Origin: Arthrobacter sp. PM3
Lineage (GTDB): Bacteria > Actinomycetota > Actinomycetes > Actinomycetales > Micrococcaceae
Length of the DNA stretch: 64,000 nucleotides
Assembly: GCF_003352915.1 (NCBI RefSeq)
Contig: NZ_CP022314.1
Location: 3,951,861 to 4,015,860, forward strand
Direction: 5' to 3'
How positions within the stretch are numbered: the stretch's first letter is position 1; every line of letters begins with the position of its first letter. Below the pieces are notes generated by a model. It did no database searches. It saw nothing but the letters and a program-made list of their open reading frames with translations, and was not told where the DNA came from. The translations under genes and the position numbers were made by a program. Below, in pieces: positions 48,055-57,665 of this stretch.

Positions 48055-49326
48055 TCAAACGCTGGAGACCAGGGCGACCGGGATCCCGGTCACGGATTCT
48101 GCGGCTCCGGCGAGAATGTCGAGTCCTTTCTGCAGCTCCTGGGCGCTGATTGTCAGCGCGGGCATGGTCTTGAGGACCTCGCTCTCCGGCCCGGACGTTT
48201 CGAGGAGCAGCCCTCGGGCGAACGACTCGGCAGCAATCTTTTCCGCTGTACCGGGACTGGGGTAGTAAATGCCCGCGAGCAGGCCGCGGCCGCGGACGGT
48301 GGCGCCTTCGACGCTCGCCGCGATCCGGGCAAGCCCGTCATGCAACTGGCCAATGAGCGCGGCGACATGCGCTTCGAACCTGCCGTCCCGCCAAAAATGG
48401 TCCAGCGCCGCGGTTCCTGTGACGAAGGCCGGGTTGTGCCCGCGGAATGTGCCGTTGTGCTCGCCGGGCTTCCAGATGTCCAGTTCGGGCCTGAAGAGGG
48501 TCAGGGCCAAAGGCAGCCCGAAGCCCGAGATGGACTTCGACAGGGTGATGATGTCCGGGGTGATCCCGGCCTCTTCAAAGCTGAAGAAGGTGCCGGTCCG
48601 TCCGCAGCCGGCCTGGACGTCGTCAACGATCAGCAGGATGCCGTGATCGTGGCACAGCTCCGCGAGGCCCCGCAGCCAGGATGCCCGGGCGGCCCGGAGT
48701 CCGCCCTCGCCCTGGACCGTCTCCACGATCACCGCGGCTGGCTTGTCGAGCCCCGAACCGCTGTCTTCCAGGGCGTGCCGCAGCCAGAGGAAGTCCGGCG
48801 CCTGCCCGTCGAAGAATCCGTCGTAGGGCATGCTGGTTGTATTCGTCAGCGGGACGCCGGCCCCCTGGCGTTTCATGGAATTGCCTGTCACCGACAAGGA
48901 GCCCAGAGTCATCCCGTGGAACGCATTGGTGAAGCTCAGGACCTGCTGCCGGCCGGTAGCCTTGCGCGCCAGCTTCAGAGCCGCCTCCACGGAGTTGGTT
49001 CCCGTGGGCCCGGGGAACATGACTTTGTAGTCCATGCTCCGCGGCTGGAGGATCACTTCCTGGAAGGTTTCCAGGAAACGCCGCTTGGCGGGGGTTTTCA
49101 TGTCGAGCGAGTGGACGATCGCGCCGGAGAGCAGATATTCAACCAACGGGCGCAGGAGCACCGGATTGTTGTGTCCGTAGTTCAGGGCCCCCGCACCGGA
49201 GAAGAAGTCCACGTATTCGCGGCCGTCTTCACTGTAAAGGGTGCTGCCTGCGGCACGTTCAAAAACGGTGTCCCAACTGCGGCAATAGCAGCGAACCTCA
49301 GACTCCAAGCTCTCAAAGATATCCAT
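48055..49326 (-). CDS. diaminobutyrate--2-oxoglutarate aminotransferase
   Basis: A 423-aa class III PLP aminotransferase closest in pattern to EctB/Dat, which convert aspartate semialdehyde plus glutamate into L-2,4-diaminobutyrate. Visible: SEDGREYVDFFSGAGALNYGHNNP, FPGPTGTNSVEAALKLARKATGR, the PLP Asp in LLIVDDVQAGCGRTG and the PLP Lys in ITLSKSISGFGLP. ectA and ectC are absent, so ectoine is not the product. ATG 49326 (MDIFESLESEVR) fits the family start; GGGGGA lies upstream. It is the first gene of the operon with aspartokinase and the Pls-type NRPS. Confidence 0.92.
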   Translation of the reverse strand: MDIFESLESEVRCYCRSWDTVFERAAGSTLYSEDGREYVDFFSGAGALNYGHNNPVLLRPLVEYLLSGAIVHSLDMKTPAKRRFLETFQEVILQPRSMDYKVMFPGPTGTNSVEAALKLARKATGRQQVLSFTNAFHGMTLGSLSVTGNSMKRQGAGVPLTNTTSMPYDGFFDGQAPDFLWLRHALEDSGSGLDKPAAVIVETVQGEGGLRAARASWLRGLAELCHDHGILLIVDDVQAGCGRTGTFFSFEEAGITPDIITLSKSISGFGLPLALTLFRPELDIWKPGEHNGTFRGHNPAFVTGTAALDHFWRDGRFEAHVAALIGQLHDGLARIAASVEGATVRGRGLLAGIYYPSPGTAEKIAAESFARGLLLETSGPESEVLKTMPALTISAQELQKGLDILAGAAESVTGIPVALVSSV

Positions 49327-49782
49327 CTTTCGACGTCCCCCGTACTTCTGCAACTGGCGAAGTTTCCCGTGCGTGCCTGCAGCCCGGGCTTTCAGATGAC
49401 GGGCAGGCGGAAGGGCACGGCGCCTGCGGCGCGCTGCCCCCGGCCCCCGCGGGCCCGTATTTTCTTGGCCTGCGGAGAGAGTCCGCCGGCAAACTGGGCA
49501 GTTACGTCACATCAGCCACGTCACGTCAACAGCGTCACAGACGTCTCGTCGCGTCACATAATGTACGGCTGCCCGGATGTCAATCTATAGCCAGAATAAT
49601 CTCAGCTTGCTCACAGCACCTGAGTAGCCGGTACCTGTTTTTTGCGCGTAAGCGGCTGATAAACTACGTGACTAGTCGCAGGTCCAAGAGGCCTTACGCC
49701 AAAGGTGTACTCGAACTTCCCGTAACAGGCCGAATGCCTGTTGCCAACGCCCGAAACCTGCCCTAACCTTGGCCGGGCCGCC
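49327..49782 (-). other. long leader/intergenic region upstream of the poly-Dab operon
   Basis: 456 bp without a gene. It holds the promoter at 49555-49583 and the repeat cluster described below, leaving an inferred 5' untranslated leader of about 220 nt before the aminotransferase. The stretch 49590-49700 is AT-richer than its surroundings. No riboswitch fold is recognised by eye. Confidence 0.5.
49505..49583 (-). promoter_or_regulatory. promoter with CGTCAC repeat cluster, operon control region
   Basis: On the minus strand TTGACA (49578-49583) and TATGTG (49555-49560) are 17 bp apart. From the -10 box into the leader, CGTCAC (plus-strand sense) occurs at 49505, 49519, 49533 and 49552, with CGTCAA at 49525. 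The first three are exactly 14 bp apart. The position just downstream of the start suits a repressor binding site or an RNA element. Confidence 0.6.
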
Positions 49783-50814
49783 TTATCCCTTGCCTGTGGC
49801 GTAGGCCGCGGTGGCGTAGGCGAGGGCGGCGGACATTTCCTTGAGCAAATCGGCGTTTGTGTTGGCAATGGTGTCGCAGGCCTCGTGGTAGCAGGGATCG
49901 AGATGCTTGCCGGCCTGGCCGCCGTACTCCTGCACCTGGGCCTGGGTCTTCTTCTTCACATCGCCGGTGAACAGCCCGCCGCCGGGAATGCCCGCCGAGA
50001 GGAACGCGTCGTAGTCGGAGCCGCCGTCGAACGGCGTGGTCTCGGCCGGCAGCGAGTTCTCTTCGAAGAAGCGGAAGAAAATGTCCTCGATCGCCTTCGA
50101 CCCGGCCGGCCCGGCGTTCCCGAAGTCCGTGCCGTCGCCGTCGTGCACGGACCGGACCCCGTTGGGCGACGCGGCCATGTCCACGTTCAGGTTCGCCGCG
50201 GTCTGTTGCTTCTCGGTCCGGCTGAGCTCGTCGACATAGTGCTGGGATCCGTAGAGCCCGTCTTCCTCCCCGCCCCAGAACGCGAACCGGACCCGGTTGG
50301 CCGGCGCGATCCCGGATTCCTTCAGCCACCGCGCGGTCTCGAGGACGGCCGCGACACCGCTGGCGTTGTCATTGATGCCGGGACCCTCGGGCACCGAGTC
50401 CAGGTGCGCGCCCACCACCACGGTACGCTCCGCGCTGCCGCCGGTGTCGGCGAGGATATTGAAGGACTGCACCCGCTTCTTGTTCCGGCCCTCTCCCCGG
50501 AAGCTGAAGGCCTGCCGGACCGGCGTGTAGCCGGCCGCCCGCAGCTGCTCCTCGACGTAGCGGCCCGATTCCTCGTACCCGTTCGTGCCGGAGGCGCGGT
50601 TGCCGTCATTGGCGTCGGCGATCCGCTGCAGCGCCTCCAAATGGCTGCTCACGCCGCGGGACTTGAAGTCCGCCAGCACCGTGCGCGCATCCACCGGGCT
50701 CACCGGGTCCAGCCGCGAACCGCTGCAGCCTGCCAGGGCGATACTGACCGCACTCAGGATGACCGCGGCAGCCGCCGCAGTGCGTTTCCGCCTGTCCAAT
50801 CGTGCACCCGTCAC
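49783..50814 (-). CDS. secreted M28-family zinc aminopeptidase (lipoprotein)
   Basis: A 343-aa metallopeptidase. The lipobox is SIALAGC at about residue 30. Zinc and catalytic residues appear in VVGAHLDSVPEGPGINDNASG (His, Asp), FAFWGGEEDGLYGS (Glu-Glu), LNVDMAASPNG (Asp) and DPCYHEACDT (His). M28 enzymes remove N-terminal residues from peptides outside the cell. It is transcribed toward the putative poly-Dab operon, which starts 456 bp later, so a role in trimming that polymer is conceivable but unproved. Confidence 0.9.
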   Translation of the reverse strand: MTGARLDRRKRTAAAAAVILSAVSIALAGCSGSRLDPVSPVDARTVLADFKSRGVSSHLEALQRIADANDGNRASGTNGYEESGRYVEEQLRAAGYTPVRQAFSFRGEGRNKKRVQSFNILADTGGSAERTVVVGAHLDSVPEGPGINDNASGVAAVLETARWLKESGIAPANRVRFAFWGGEEDGLYGSQHYVDELSRTEKQQTAANLNVDMAASPNGVRSVHDGDGTDFGNAGPAGSKAIEDIFFRFFEENSLPAETTPFDGGSDYDAFLSAGIPGGGLFTGDVKKKTQAQVQEYGGQAGKHLDPCYHEACDTIANTNADLLKEMSAALAYATAAYATGKG

Positions 50815-50887
50815 GGTACGAAGATAGCGTGCCGGCCGGCACAGGGGGAAGGGAATATCCGGACGCAGGTGGCGTTATACCTGCCGA

Positions 50888-50918
50888 TACATGCAAATGC
50901 ATGTAACTCGGCTATAGT
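50888..50918 (+). promoter_or_regulatory. palindromic operator and promoter of the LLM-marR unit
   Basis: TACATGCA-AA-TGCATGTA (50888-50905) is a perfect 8-bp-arm inverted repeat overlapping the -35 position of a promoter whose -10 box is TATAGT (50913-50918). The second gene of the unit is a MarR regulator, so autorepression is likely. Confidence 0.65.
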
Positions 50919-50960
50919 GGAAGCAGTTCCCGGATCAGACCGGCCACGGAAAGGCACATC

Positions 50961-52085
50961 ATGCAAATCGGCGTCTTCAGCGTCAGCGACATCACCACCG
51001 ACCCCACCACGGGCCGGACCCCTACGGAACACGAACGCATCAAGGCGTCCGTGGCGATCGCTAAGAAGGTCGAAGAGATCGGCATGGATGTCTACGCGAT
51101 CGGCGAGCACCACAACCGGCCGTTCTTCTCCTCCTCCCCCACCACCACGCTGGCCTACATCGCCGCCCAGACGGAGCGCATCATCCTCTCGACGGCCACC
51201 ACCCTGATCACCACGAATGACCCGGTCAAGATCGCCGAGGATTTCGCGATGCTCCAACACCTCGCGGACGGCCGCGTGGACCTGGTGCTGGGCCGCGGCA
51301 ACACGGCCCCCGTCTACCCCTGGTTCGGCAAGAACATCCAGGACGGAATCGAACTGGCGATCGAGAACTACAGCCTGCTGCGCCGGCTCTGGGATGAAGA
51401 CACCGTCAACTGGTCCGGCAAGCACCGCACCCCACTGCAGAACTTCACCTCCACGCCCCGCCCGCTCGACGGCGTCGCGCCTTTTGTCTGGCACGGTTCC
51501 ATTCGCACGCCGCAGATCGCCGAAGTGGCCGCGTACTACGGCGACGGCTTCTTCGCCAACAACATCTTCTGGCCCAAGGAGCACTACCAGCAGCTGATCG
51601 GCCTCTACCGTGAGCGCTACGAGCACTACGGCCACGGCAAGGCGGACCAGGCCATCGTGGGCCTCGGCGGCCAGTTCTTCATGCGGAAGAACTCCCAGGA
51701 CGCCGTCAAGGAGTTCCGTCCCTACTTCGACAACGCCCCCGTCTACGGCCATGGTCCGTCGCTGGAGGACTTCACGTCCCAGACGCCGCTGACGGTCGGG
51801 AGCCCGCAGGAGGTCATCGAAAAGACCCTCACGTTCCGGGAGTATTTCGGTGACTACCAGCGGCAGCTGTTCCTGATTGACCACGCGGGGCTGCCGCTGA
51901 AGACCGTGCTGGAGCAGCTGGACCTGTTCGGCGAAGAGGTCCTGCCGGTGCTCCGCAAGGAATACGCCGAGAAGACCCCGGCGCACGTTCCGGAACCGCC
52001 GACGCACGCCGGCCGGGTCGCCGCGGCGGTGGCTGCCGGGACCGTCGACGCCGGCACGGTCGAAAACACGCGTCTGGACGCGTGA
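50961..52085 (+). CDS. LLM-class flavin-dependent oxidoreductase
   Basis: A 374-aa luciferase-like monooxygenase (CE1758-type FMN family). Typical elements are GMDVYAIGEHHNRPFFSSSP near residue 40, TATTLITTNDPVKIAEDFAMLQHLADGRVDLVLGRGNTAPVYPWFG, and FANNIFWPKEHY. Such enzymes use reduced flavin and oxygen on small organic substrates; the substrate is unknown. It is co-transcribed with the downstream MarR gene (stop and start overlap in TGATG), and the palindrome upstream suggests induction by a small compound. Confidence 0.88.
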   Translation: MQIGVFSVSDITTDPTTGRTPTEHERIKASVAIAKKVEEIGMDVYAIGEHHNRPFFSSSPTTTLAYIAAQTERIILSTATTLITTNDPVKIAEDFAMLQHLADGRVDLVLGRGNTAPVYPWFGKNIQDGIELAIENYSLLRRLWDEDTVNWSGKHRTPLQNFTSTPRPLDGVAPFVWHGSIRTPQIAEVAAYYGDGFFANNIFWPKEHYQQLIGLYRERYEHYGHGKADQAIVGLGGQFFMRKNSQDAVKEFRPYFDNAPVYGHGPSLEDFTSQTPLTVGSPQEVIEKTLTFREYFGDYQRQLFLIDHAGLPLKTVLEQLDLFGEEVLPVLRKEYAEKTPAHVPEPPTHAGRVAAAVAAGTVDAGTVENTRLDA

Positions 52086-52546
52086 TGTCTGCCAAGACCA
52101 CCGAATCACCTGTTCGCCTGGCCGCGGAAACCTGGGAATCCCTGTTCCGCGCCCAGGTGGCGGTGATGCGCAAACTGCAGGCGGCGCCGGCGTTCAAGGC
52201 CCTCGCCGTCAATGAGTACGACGTTCTCTTCACGCTCTCCCGCTGCCCCTCCGGATGGCTGCGCCTGAACGAGCTCAATGACAACGTGCTGCTGAGCCAG
52301 TCCAGCCTGAGCAGGCTCGTGGAGCGGCTCGAAAGGCGCGGCCTCGTGGAGCGGATGCCGGCCCCGGACGACGGGCGCGGCATCCTCGTCCGGCTCACCG
52401 AGGCCGGACGGGACCTGCAGAAGCAGATCGGCCGCGAGCACGTCCGGGACATCGCGGCCCTGGTGGGTCCTGCGCTCTCCGCCGCGGAACAGCAGGAACT
52501 GCTGCGGCTGACCGAGAAGCTCCGCGCCGCGGTCGCCGCCCGCTGA
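52085..52546 (+). CDS. MarR-family regulator of the LLM gene
   Basis: A 153-aa winged-helix regulator. The DNA-recognition region is LRLNELNDNVLLSQSSLSRLVERLERRGLVERM, followed by the wing DDGRGILVRLTEAG. ATG 52085 overlaps the LLM stop by one base; a GTG at 52082 is an alternative. Its likely target is the palindrome at 50888-50905 in front of the LLM gene, making this a simple feedback loop (inference). Confidence 0.86.
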   Translation: MSAKTTESPVRLAAETWESLFRAQVAVMRKLQAAPAFKALAVNEYDVLFTLSRCPSGWLRLNELNDNVLLSQSSLSRLVERLERRGLVERMPAPDDGRGILVRLTEAGRDLQKQIGREHVRDIAALVGPALSAAEQQELLRLTEKLRAAVAAR

Positions 52547-52571
52547 CGGGGGGCCCGGTGCGAACGGGCGC

Positions 52572-53375
52572 CTAGCGGATGGCGACGAGCTTCGCCGGGT
52601 CTTCCTCCGGGAGCACATCGACGGTGGCGGTGACTTTGAGCTCCTTCAACGACAGGCTGCCGCCCACGGTGGACAGGAAGGCGGTGTCCGAAGAATCGCG
52701 TCCGGCCGTGATCCGCAGCATGCTTTCCCGCGGAGCGAGTCCGGTGGGGTCGATGATGTGCCAGGCGCCGTTGATGTGTGCTTCGGCGACGGCGTGGAAG
52801 TCCATCGGGGTCAGGCCCGGCGCGTAGACGGCGGCCAGCCGGGCCGGGACGTTTTTCGAGCGCAGCAGAGAAATGGCGAGGTGGGCGAAGTCCCGGCAGA
52901 CGCCGCGGCGGTGCAGGAGGGTCTCGACGGCGCCGTCGGTTCCCCGCGAGGAGCCGCTGACGTAGCGCAGCTCGCTGAAGACCCAGTTGCGGACCGCGTG
53001 GAGCAGTTCTTCGCCCTGGAGGCCGCCGAATTCCGCGTAGGCGGTGGGCAGCAGCCGGTCGGACTCCGCGTAGCGGCTGGGCCGGACATAGCGGATCAGT
53101 TCCATGAGCCCGGGTTCTTCCGGCAGCGCGAACCCGGTGACGGTGGCCGAGTATTCGACGAGGACTTCGGTGGGCTCGGCGAATTCCATGTAGTGGAAGC
53201 GCCCGCCGTGGTGGTCCGACAGCTCGGTGAGCGGCACGTCTTCACCGCCCGCAGTCACCACGAGCGACTCCTCCAGCGAGTCATACCCGGCATTCCGCGC
53301 CACGGCGACGGCGAGGGCCACCTTGGTTTCGGCAACGGTTTTGAAGGCCAGGCGGGCGGCTACGGTGCGTTCCAT
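52572..53375 (-). CDS. transglutaminase-like cysteine protease-fold protein
   Basis: A 267-aa protein with an N-terminal bacterial transglutaminase-associated region and a transglutaminase-like core. The triad can be read as Cys in LLHRRGVCRDFAHLAI, His in MDFHAVAEAHI and Asp in WHIIDPTG. Lack of a signal peptide indicates a cytosolic enzyme. Homologues are often near peptide-tagging or amidohydrolase genes, but no such partner is here. It likely acts as an amidase or protease; substrate is unknown. Confidence 0.82.
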   Translation of the reverse strand: MERTVAARLAFKTVAETKVALAVAVARNAGYDSLEESLVVTAGGEDVPLTELSDHHGGRFHYMEFAEPTEVLVEYSATVTGFALPEEPGLMELIRYVRPSRYAESDRLLPTAYAEFGGLQGEELLHAVRNWVFSELRYVSGSSRGTDGAVETLLHRRGVCRDFAHLAISLLRSKNVPARLAAVYAPGLTPMDFHAVAEAHINGAWHIIDPTGLAPRESMLRITAGRDSSDTAFLSTVGGSLSLKELKVTATVDVLPEEDPAKLVAIR

Positions 53376-53448
53376 GTATCTCCGGGATGTGAGGTGACGT
53401 CAGGGGAAGATCGCCGCCGACGGCCCGGGGATGTGCGGGTGGGCGGGA

Positions 53449-54258
53449 CTAGTTTTTGATCTTCAGAGACATTAGCATCCGCTGGACATTGGCGAATTCC
53501 GAGCCCTCGTGGACGTACTTGGCCGCCTGGTCAAGGGTGTCGAACGCCTTTGCCGGGGCAACCTTCCGGTCGGGAGCCAGTGGCTTGAGCACCGTCAGGT
53601 CGCCAAAGGAGTAGTCGGCCTTGCCGTCCGGGCCGCGGACCACATTCTGCAGGGCGCAGCTCTTGCCGCCGGCGCCGCCCGCCACGTTCGTGATGCCGTA
53701 GGAGCCGAAGAACTTGTAGCCCTGGATGACCCGGAACACCACGTGCGGGTCGATCGTCCCCTCGCCGCCGCCGTGCGGCAGGTCCACGGGCACGCTGCTG
53801 ACCACCACGTACTCGCGGGCGGCACCGTCCGGGCAGGCCGCGGCCGGCTGCGGCTTCAGGCCCGTCTGCAGGGTGGCCAGGTACACGCCGTCGGCGTCCT
53901 TGACCTCGATCTTGAGGCCGCCCGGAAGCGTTCCCTGGTCCGGGGCCACGGACTGGACAATCCAGTCCTGCGGAACCTCGAAACTGACAGTCTTCGCCGG
54001 GTCGGTGAAGACTTTCCAGGCCTGCGCCGTCGAGCCCGGGGCGGAGGAGACGCTGGCGGAGGCCGTCGGGCTCCCGGTGGTGGCCGGCGTCGTACTCTCC
54101 GCAGCGCTGCCGCCTGCCGTCCAGACGGGTGCACCCTTGCCCTCGCTGCTGCACCCGGAGAGCGCTGCCGCCGCAACCGCGAGCGCCGCGCCGGTGCGCA
54201 GCACGGCGCCCCGGATCCCAGCGACGCCGGTTCGTGAAGAAGGGGTGGTCCCGCTCAT
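53449..54258 (-). CDS. lipoprotein of unknown function
   Basis: A 269-aa protein with lipobox ALSGCSS at about residue 36, a Ser/Thr/Ala-rich linker and a ~180-residue folded domain starting near WKVFTDPAKTVSFEVPQDWIVQ. The pattern of the first strand (PAKTVSFEVPQDW) resembles the LpqN/PsbP-like fold seen in actinobacterial lipoproteins; this is a weak resemblance. It contains two cysteines that could form a disulfide (ACPDG and SCALQ). It is followed by the transglutaminase gene after 73 bp on the same strand. Confidence 0.62.
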   Translation of the reverse strand: MSGTTPSSRTGVAGIRGAVLRTGAALAVAAAALSGCSSEGKGAPVWTAGGSAAESTTPATTGSPTASASVSSAPGSTAQAWKVFTDPAKTVSFEVPQDWIVQSVAPDQGTLPGGLKIEVKDADGVYLATLQTGLKPQPAAACPDGAAREYVVVSSVPVDLPHGGGEGTIDPHVVFRVIQGYKFFGSYGITNVAGGAGGKSCALQNVVRGPDGKADYSFGDLTVLKPLAPDRKVAPAKAFDTLDQAAKYVHEGSEFANVQRMLMSLKIKN

Positions 54259-54356
54259 GGTGCCAGCCTAACCGCGGCACCCCGATCCGGCTCCCATGTC
54301 CGGGACATAAATCCGGGCAGAAAATCCGCCCGGGGAAAGCGGGATACGCTGGGGGC

Positions 54357-55031
54357 ATGGCCGAACAGCACTTTGACGGAACGCATCTTGGGGCGCAGGA
54401 CGATGTGGCGGGAATGTCGGCGCTCGATATCGCGGACTGGCGGCTGCGGACCTTTGCCCTCTACGCCACGGTGCGCAAGCTGGCAGCCGAGAGCCCCGCG
54501 GAAGCCCATTCCTACTGGCGCCACGAGCGGGACCGGATGTTCGGCACCCACCCGGCGTCGGCGCTGACGGCCGCGGCCAAGGCCAGCTTCGGCGGCCTGA
54601 AGACGGCGGACTACGATCCCATCTACCGTTTCCATGTCCCCCTGACCCCGGAGGGCGCCGGCCGGGAGATGAACGTCGAAACGGCGACCGACGGACTGGT
54701 CCGGTTCGTCCGGCTGGGCACCTTCGACCTTCCCGAGATGGGGCAGCTCGCGGTCTGGAAGCTCCACGGCTACGGCGGCGGGATCTTTGTGCCTTTCCGT
54801 GATGCCACCGCCGGGCAGCCCGGCGGCAGCTACGGCGCCGGACGGTACCTGCTGGACACCATCAAGGGCGCCTTCCACGGCGTGCGCGGGTCCGGGCCCA
54901 AGGCCGAATTCGTCCTCGACTTCAACTTCGCCTACAACCCCTCCTGCGCCTACAACGAAGCGTGGGCATGTCCCCTGGCGGGCCCGGCCAACCGGCTGGC
55001 CGTCGAGATCCCCGTGGGCGAGCTGTACTGA
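54357..55031 (+). CDS. DUF1684 family protein
   Basis: A 224-aa cytosolic protein. The C-terminal motif FVLDFNFAYNPSCAYNEAWACPLAGPANRLAVEIPVGE is characteristic of DUF1684; only the core residues N-P-S-C-A-Y and C-P-L-P/A are needed to recognise it. Biochemical function is not established. The ATG follows a G-rich stretch (GCTGGGGGC). The GtrA-type gene begins 4 bp after its stop, so both are co-transcribed. Confidence 0.8.
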   Translation: MAEQHFDGTHLGAQDDVAGMSALDIADWRLRTFALYATVRKLAAESPAEAHSYWRHERDRMFGTHPASALTAAAKASFGGLKTADYDPIYRFHVPLTPEGAGREMNVETATDGLVRFVRLGTFDLPEMGQLAVWKLHGYGGGIFVPFRDATAGQPGGSYGAGRYLLDTIKGAFHGVRGSGPKAEFVLDFNFAYNPSCAYNEAWACPLAGPANRLAVEIPVGELY

Positions 55032-55035
55032 GCGG

Positions 55036-55521
55036 ATGGAGTCCCAGCTCGAACAGCAGTCCCGGGGCGCCGGCGTCGTCCGCGGGCCGGCCACCCGGCG
55101 GTACCGCGGAATCCTCCGCTACCCCGTGGTCCGGCAGCTCATCCGGTTCACCGGGGTCGGCATTGTCTGCACCGTGACGTCGCTGGCCCTGTACGCGCTC
55201 TCCCGGCCCTGGCTGGGGCCCCAGCCGGCCAACGCGGCGGCCCTGATCGTGACCTCGTTCATGAACACCGCGCTCAACCGGCGCCTGACGTTCAAAATCA
55301 CCGAGCGCCGCCGGATGAAGCGCGACCACCTCAACGGCCTGATCGTGATCCTGGTGGCCCTGCTGATCACCGGCGGCAGCCTCGCCGTCCTGCACTGGCT
55401 CAGGCCCGACGCCACGGTGGCCGACGAACTCTGGACCACCACCCTCTCCGGCTTCGCCGCCACCGCCGTGCGGTTCACGATGCTGCGGCACTGGATCTTC
55501 CGCCGCGCCCGGCACCGCTGA
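55036..55521 (+). CDS. GtrA-family membrane protein
   Basis: A 161-aa protein with four predicted membrane helices (about 38-55, 62-80, 100-118, 132-150). The pattern VRQLIRFTGVGIVCTVTSLALYAL, with NTALNRRLTF after the second helix, matches GtrA. GtrA proteins take part in moving lipid-linked sugars across the membrane for cell-surface polysaccharides. No glycosyltransferase lies nearby, so the pathway is unknown. Start is ATG 55036, 4 bp after the preceding stop. Confidence 0.82.
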   Translation: MESQLEQQSRGAGVVRGPATRRYRGILRYPVVRQLIRFTGVGIVCTVTSLALYALSRPWLGPQPANAAALIVTSFMNTALNRRLTFKITERRRMKRDHLNGLIVILVALLITGGSLAVLHWLRPDATVADELWTTTLSGFAATAVRFTMLRHWIFRRARHR

Positions 55522-55533
55522 GGACCCCTGCTG

Positions 55534-56697
<1,164 letters not shown>

Positions 56698-56705
56698 GGT
56701 GCGCC

Positions 56706-57665
56706 TCAGCCGGCCGCCGAGACAGCGTCTGGATCCGTGCCTGCGGCGATGTCCAGCTCGATGTCGAGGCCGAGGTCCAGGGCCGTGACACTGTGCGTGA
56801 GCCCGCCGATCGAGATGACGTCCACTCCGGTGGCCGCGATGTCCGCCACGGTGGCGAGGTTGACGTTGCCGCTGGCTTCGATGCGGGCGCGGCCGGCCAC
56901 GAGTTCGACGCCGGCCGCGAGTTCGGCCAGGGAAAAGTTGTCCAGCATGATGGTGTCCACCCCGGCGGCCAGCACGGGTTCAATCTGTTCCATGGTGTCC
57001 ACTTCCACCTCGAAGTGCGTGGTGTGCCCAAGCTGGGCCTTGGCCCGGCGCAGCACCGCGGTGAGCTTCGCCGGGTCTCCCCCGGTCAGGACGGCCAGGT
57101 GGTTGTCCTTGGCCAGGACGGCGTCGGAGAGGCTGAAACGGTGGTTGGCGCCGCCGCCGCAGCGCACGGCGTAGCGTTCCAGCACGCGCAGCCCCGGCGT
57201 CGTCTTGCGGGTGTCGGTGATCCTGGCCCCGGTGCCTTCGACGAGCGCCACGAACTCGGCGGTCCTGGTGGCGATGGCGCTCATCCGCTGGACCAGGTTC
57301 AGACCGACGCGTTCGGCCAGCAGCACGGCGCGGGCGTTCCCGGTCACCCGGGCCAGGGCGGTTCCGGCGTGAAAGGTCTCGCCGTCGCTGACCAGCAGTT
57401 CGACGGCGGCGTCCGGGTCGGTCAGCGTCATTGCCGCGGCGAACACCTCACCGCCGCTCATGACGCCGGGCACGCGGGCGTTCAGCACCGCGGTTGCCCG
57501 TGCCTGCGCGGGAATGAGCGTCTGCGAGGTGATGTCGCCGTACGGGGCGTCTTCCTGGAGCGCGGCGCGCAGGACCGCCAGGACGGCGGATTCGGGCAGG
57601 CTCCCGGCGAGCGCCGCGGTGCGGGCGGGCAGGGTTTCCGGGCTTGCATGGGCAGTCGTGGTCAC
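56706..57665 (-). CDS. nadC: nicotinate-nucleotide diphosphorylase (carboxylating)
   Basis: A 319-aa quinolinate phosphoribosyltransferase forming nicotinate mononucleotide from quinolinate and PRPP. Motifs: LNLVQRMSAIATRTAEFV, TRKTTPGLRVLERYAVRCGGGANHRFSLSDAVLAKDNH with the substrate-binding Arg/Lys/His, FEVEVDTMEQ, and TIMLDNFSLAEL. Length is slightly above average because of an N-terminal extension. The GTG start overlaps the nadB stop by 4 bases (GTGA). Confidence 0.95.
   Translation of the reverse strand: MTTTAHASPETLPARTAALAGSLPESAVLAVLRAALQEDAPYGDITSQTLIPAQARATAVLNARVPGVMSGGEVFAAAMTLTDPDAAVELLVSDGETFHAGTALARVTGNARAVLLAERVGLNLVQRMSAIATRTAEFVALVEGTGARITDTRKTTPGLRVLERYAVRCGGGANHRFSLSDAVLAKDNHLAVLTGGDPAKLTAVLRRAKAQLGHTTHFEVEVDTMEQIEPVLAAGVDTIMLDNFSLAELAAGVELVAGRARIEASGNVNLATVADIAATGVDVISIGGLTHSVTALDLGLDIELDIAAGTDPDAVSAAG

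Noticed and set aside
48055..49326. Ectoine cluster
   Set aside because: The aminotransferase resembles EctB and an aspartokinase is beside it, but ectA and ectC are missing and the third gene is a Pls-type NRPS.
49611..49868. An 85-codon minus-strand frame between the peptidase and the poly-Dab operon
   Set aside because: It overlaps the end of the peptidase gene, has no ribosome-binding site, and its composition fits non-coding DNA.
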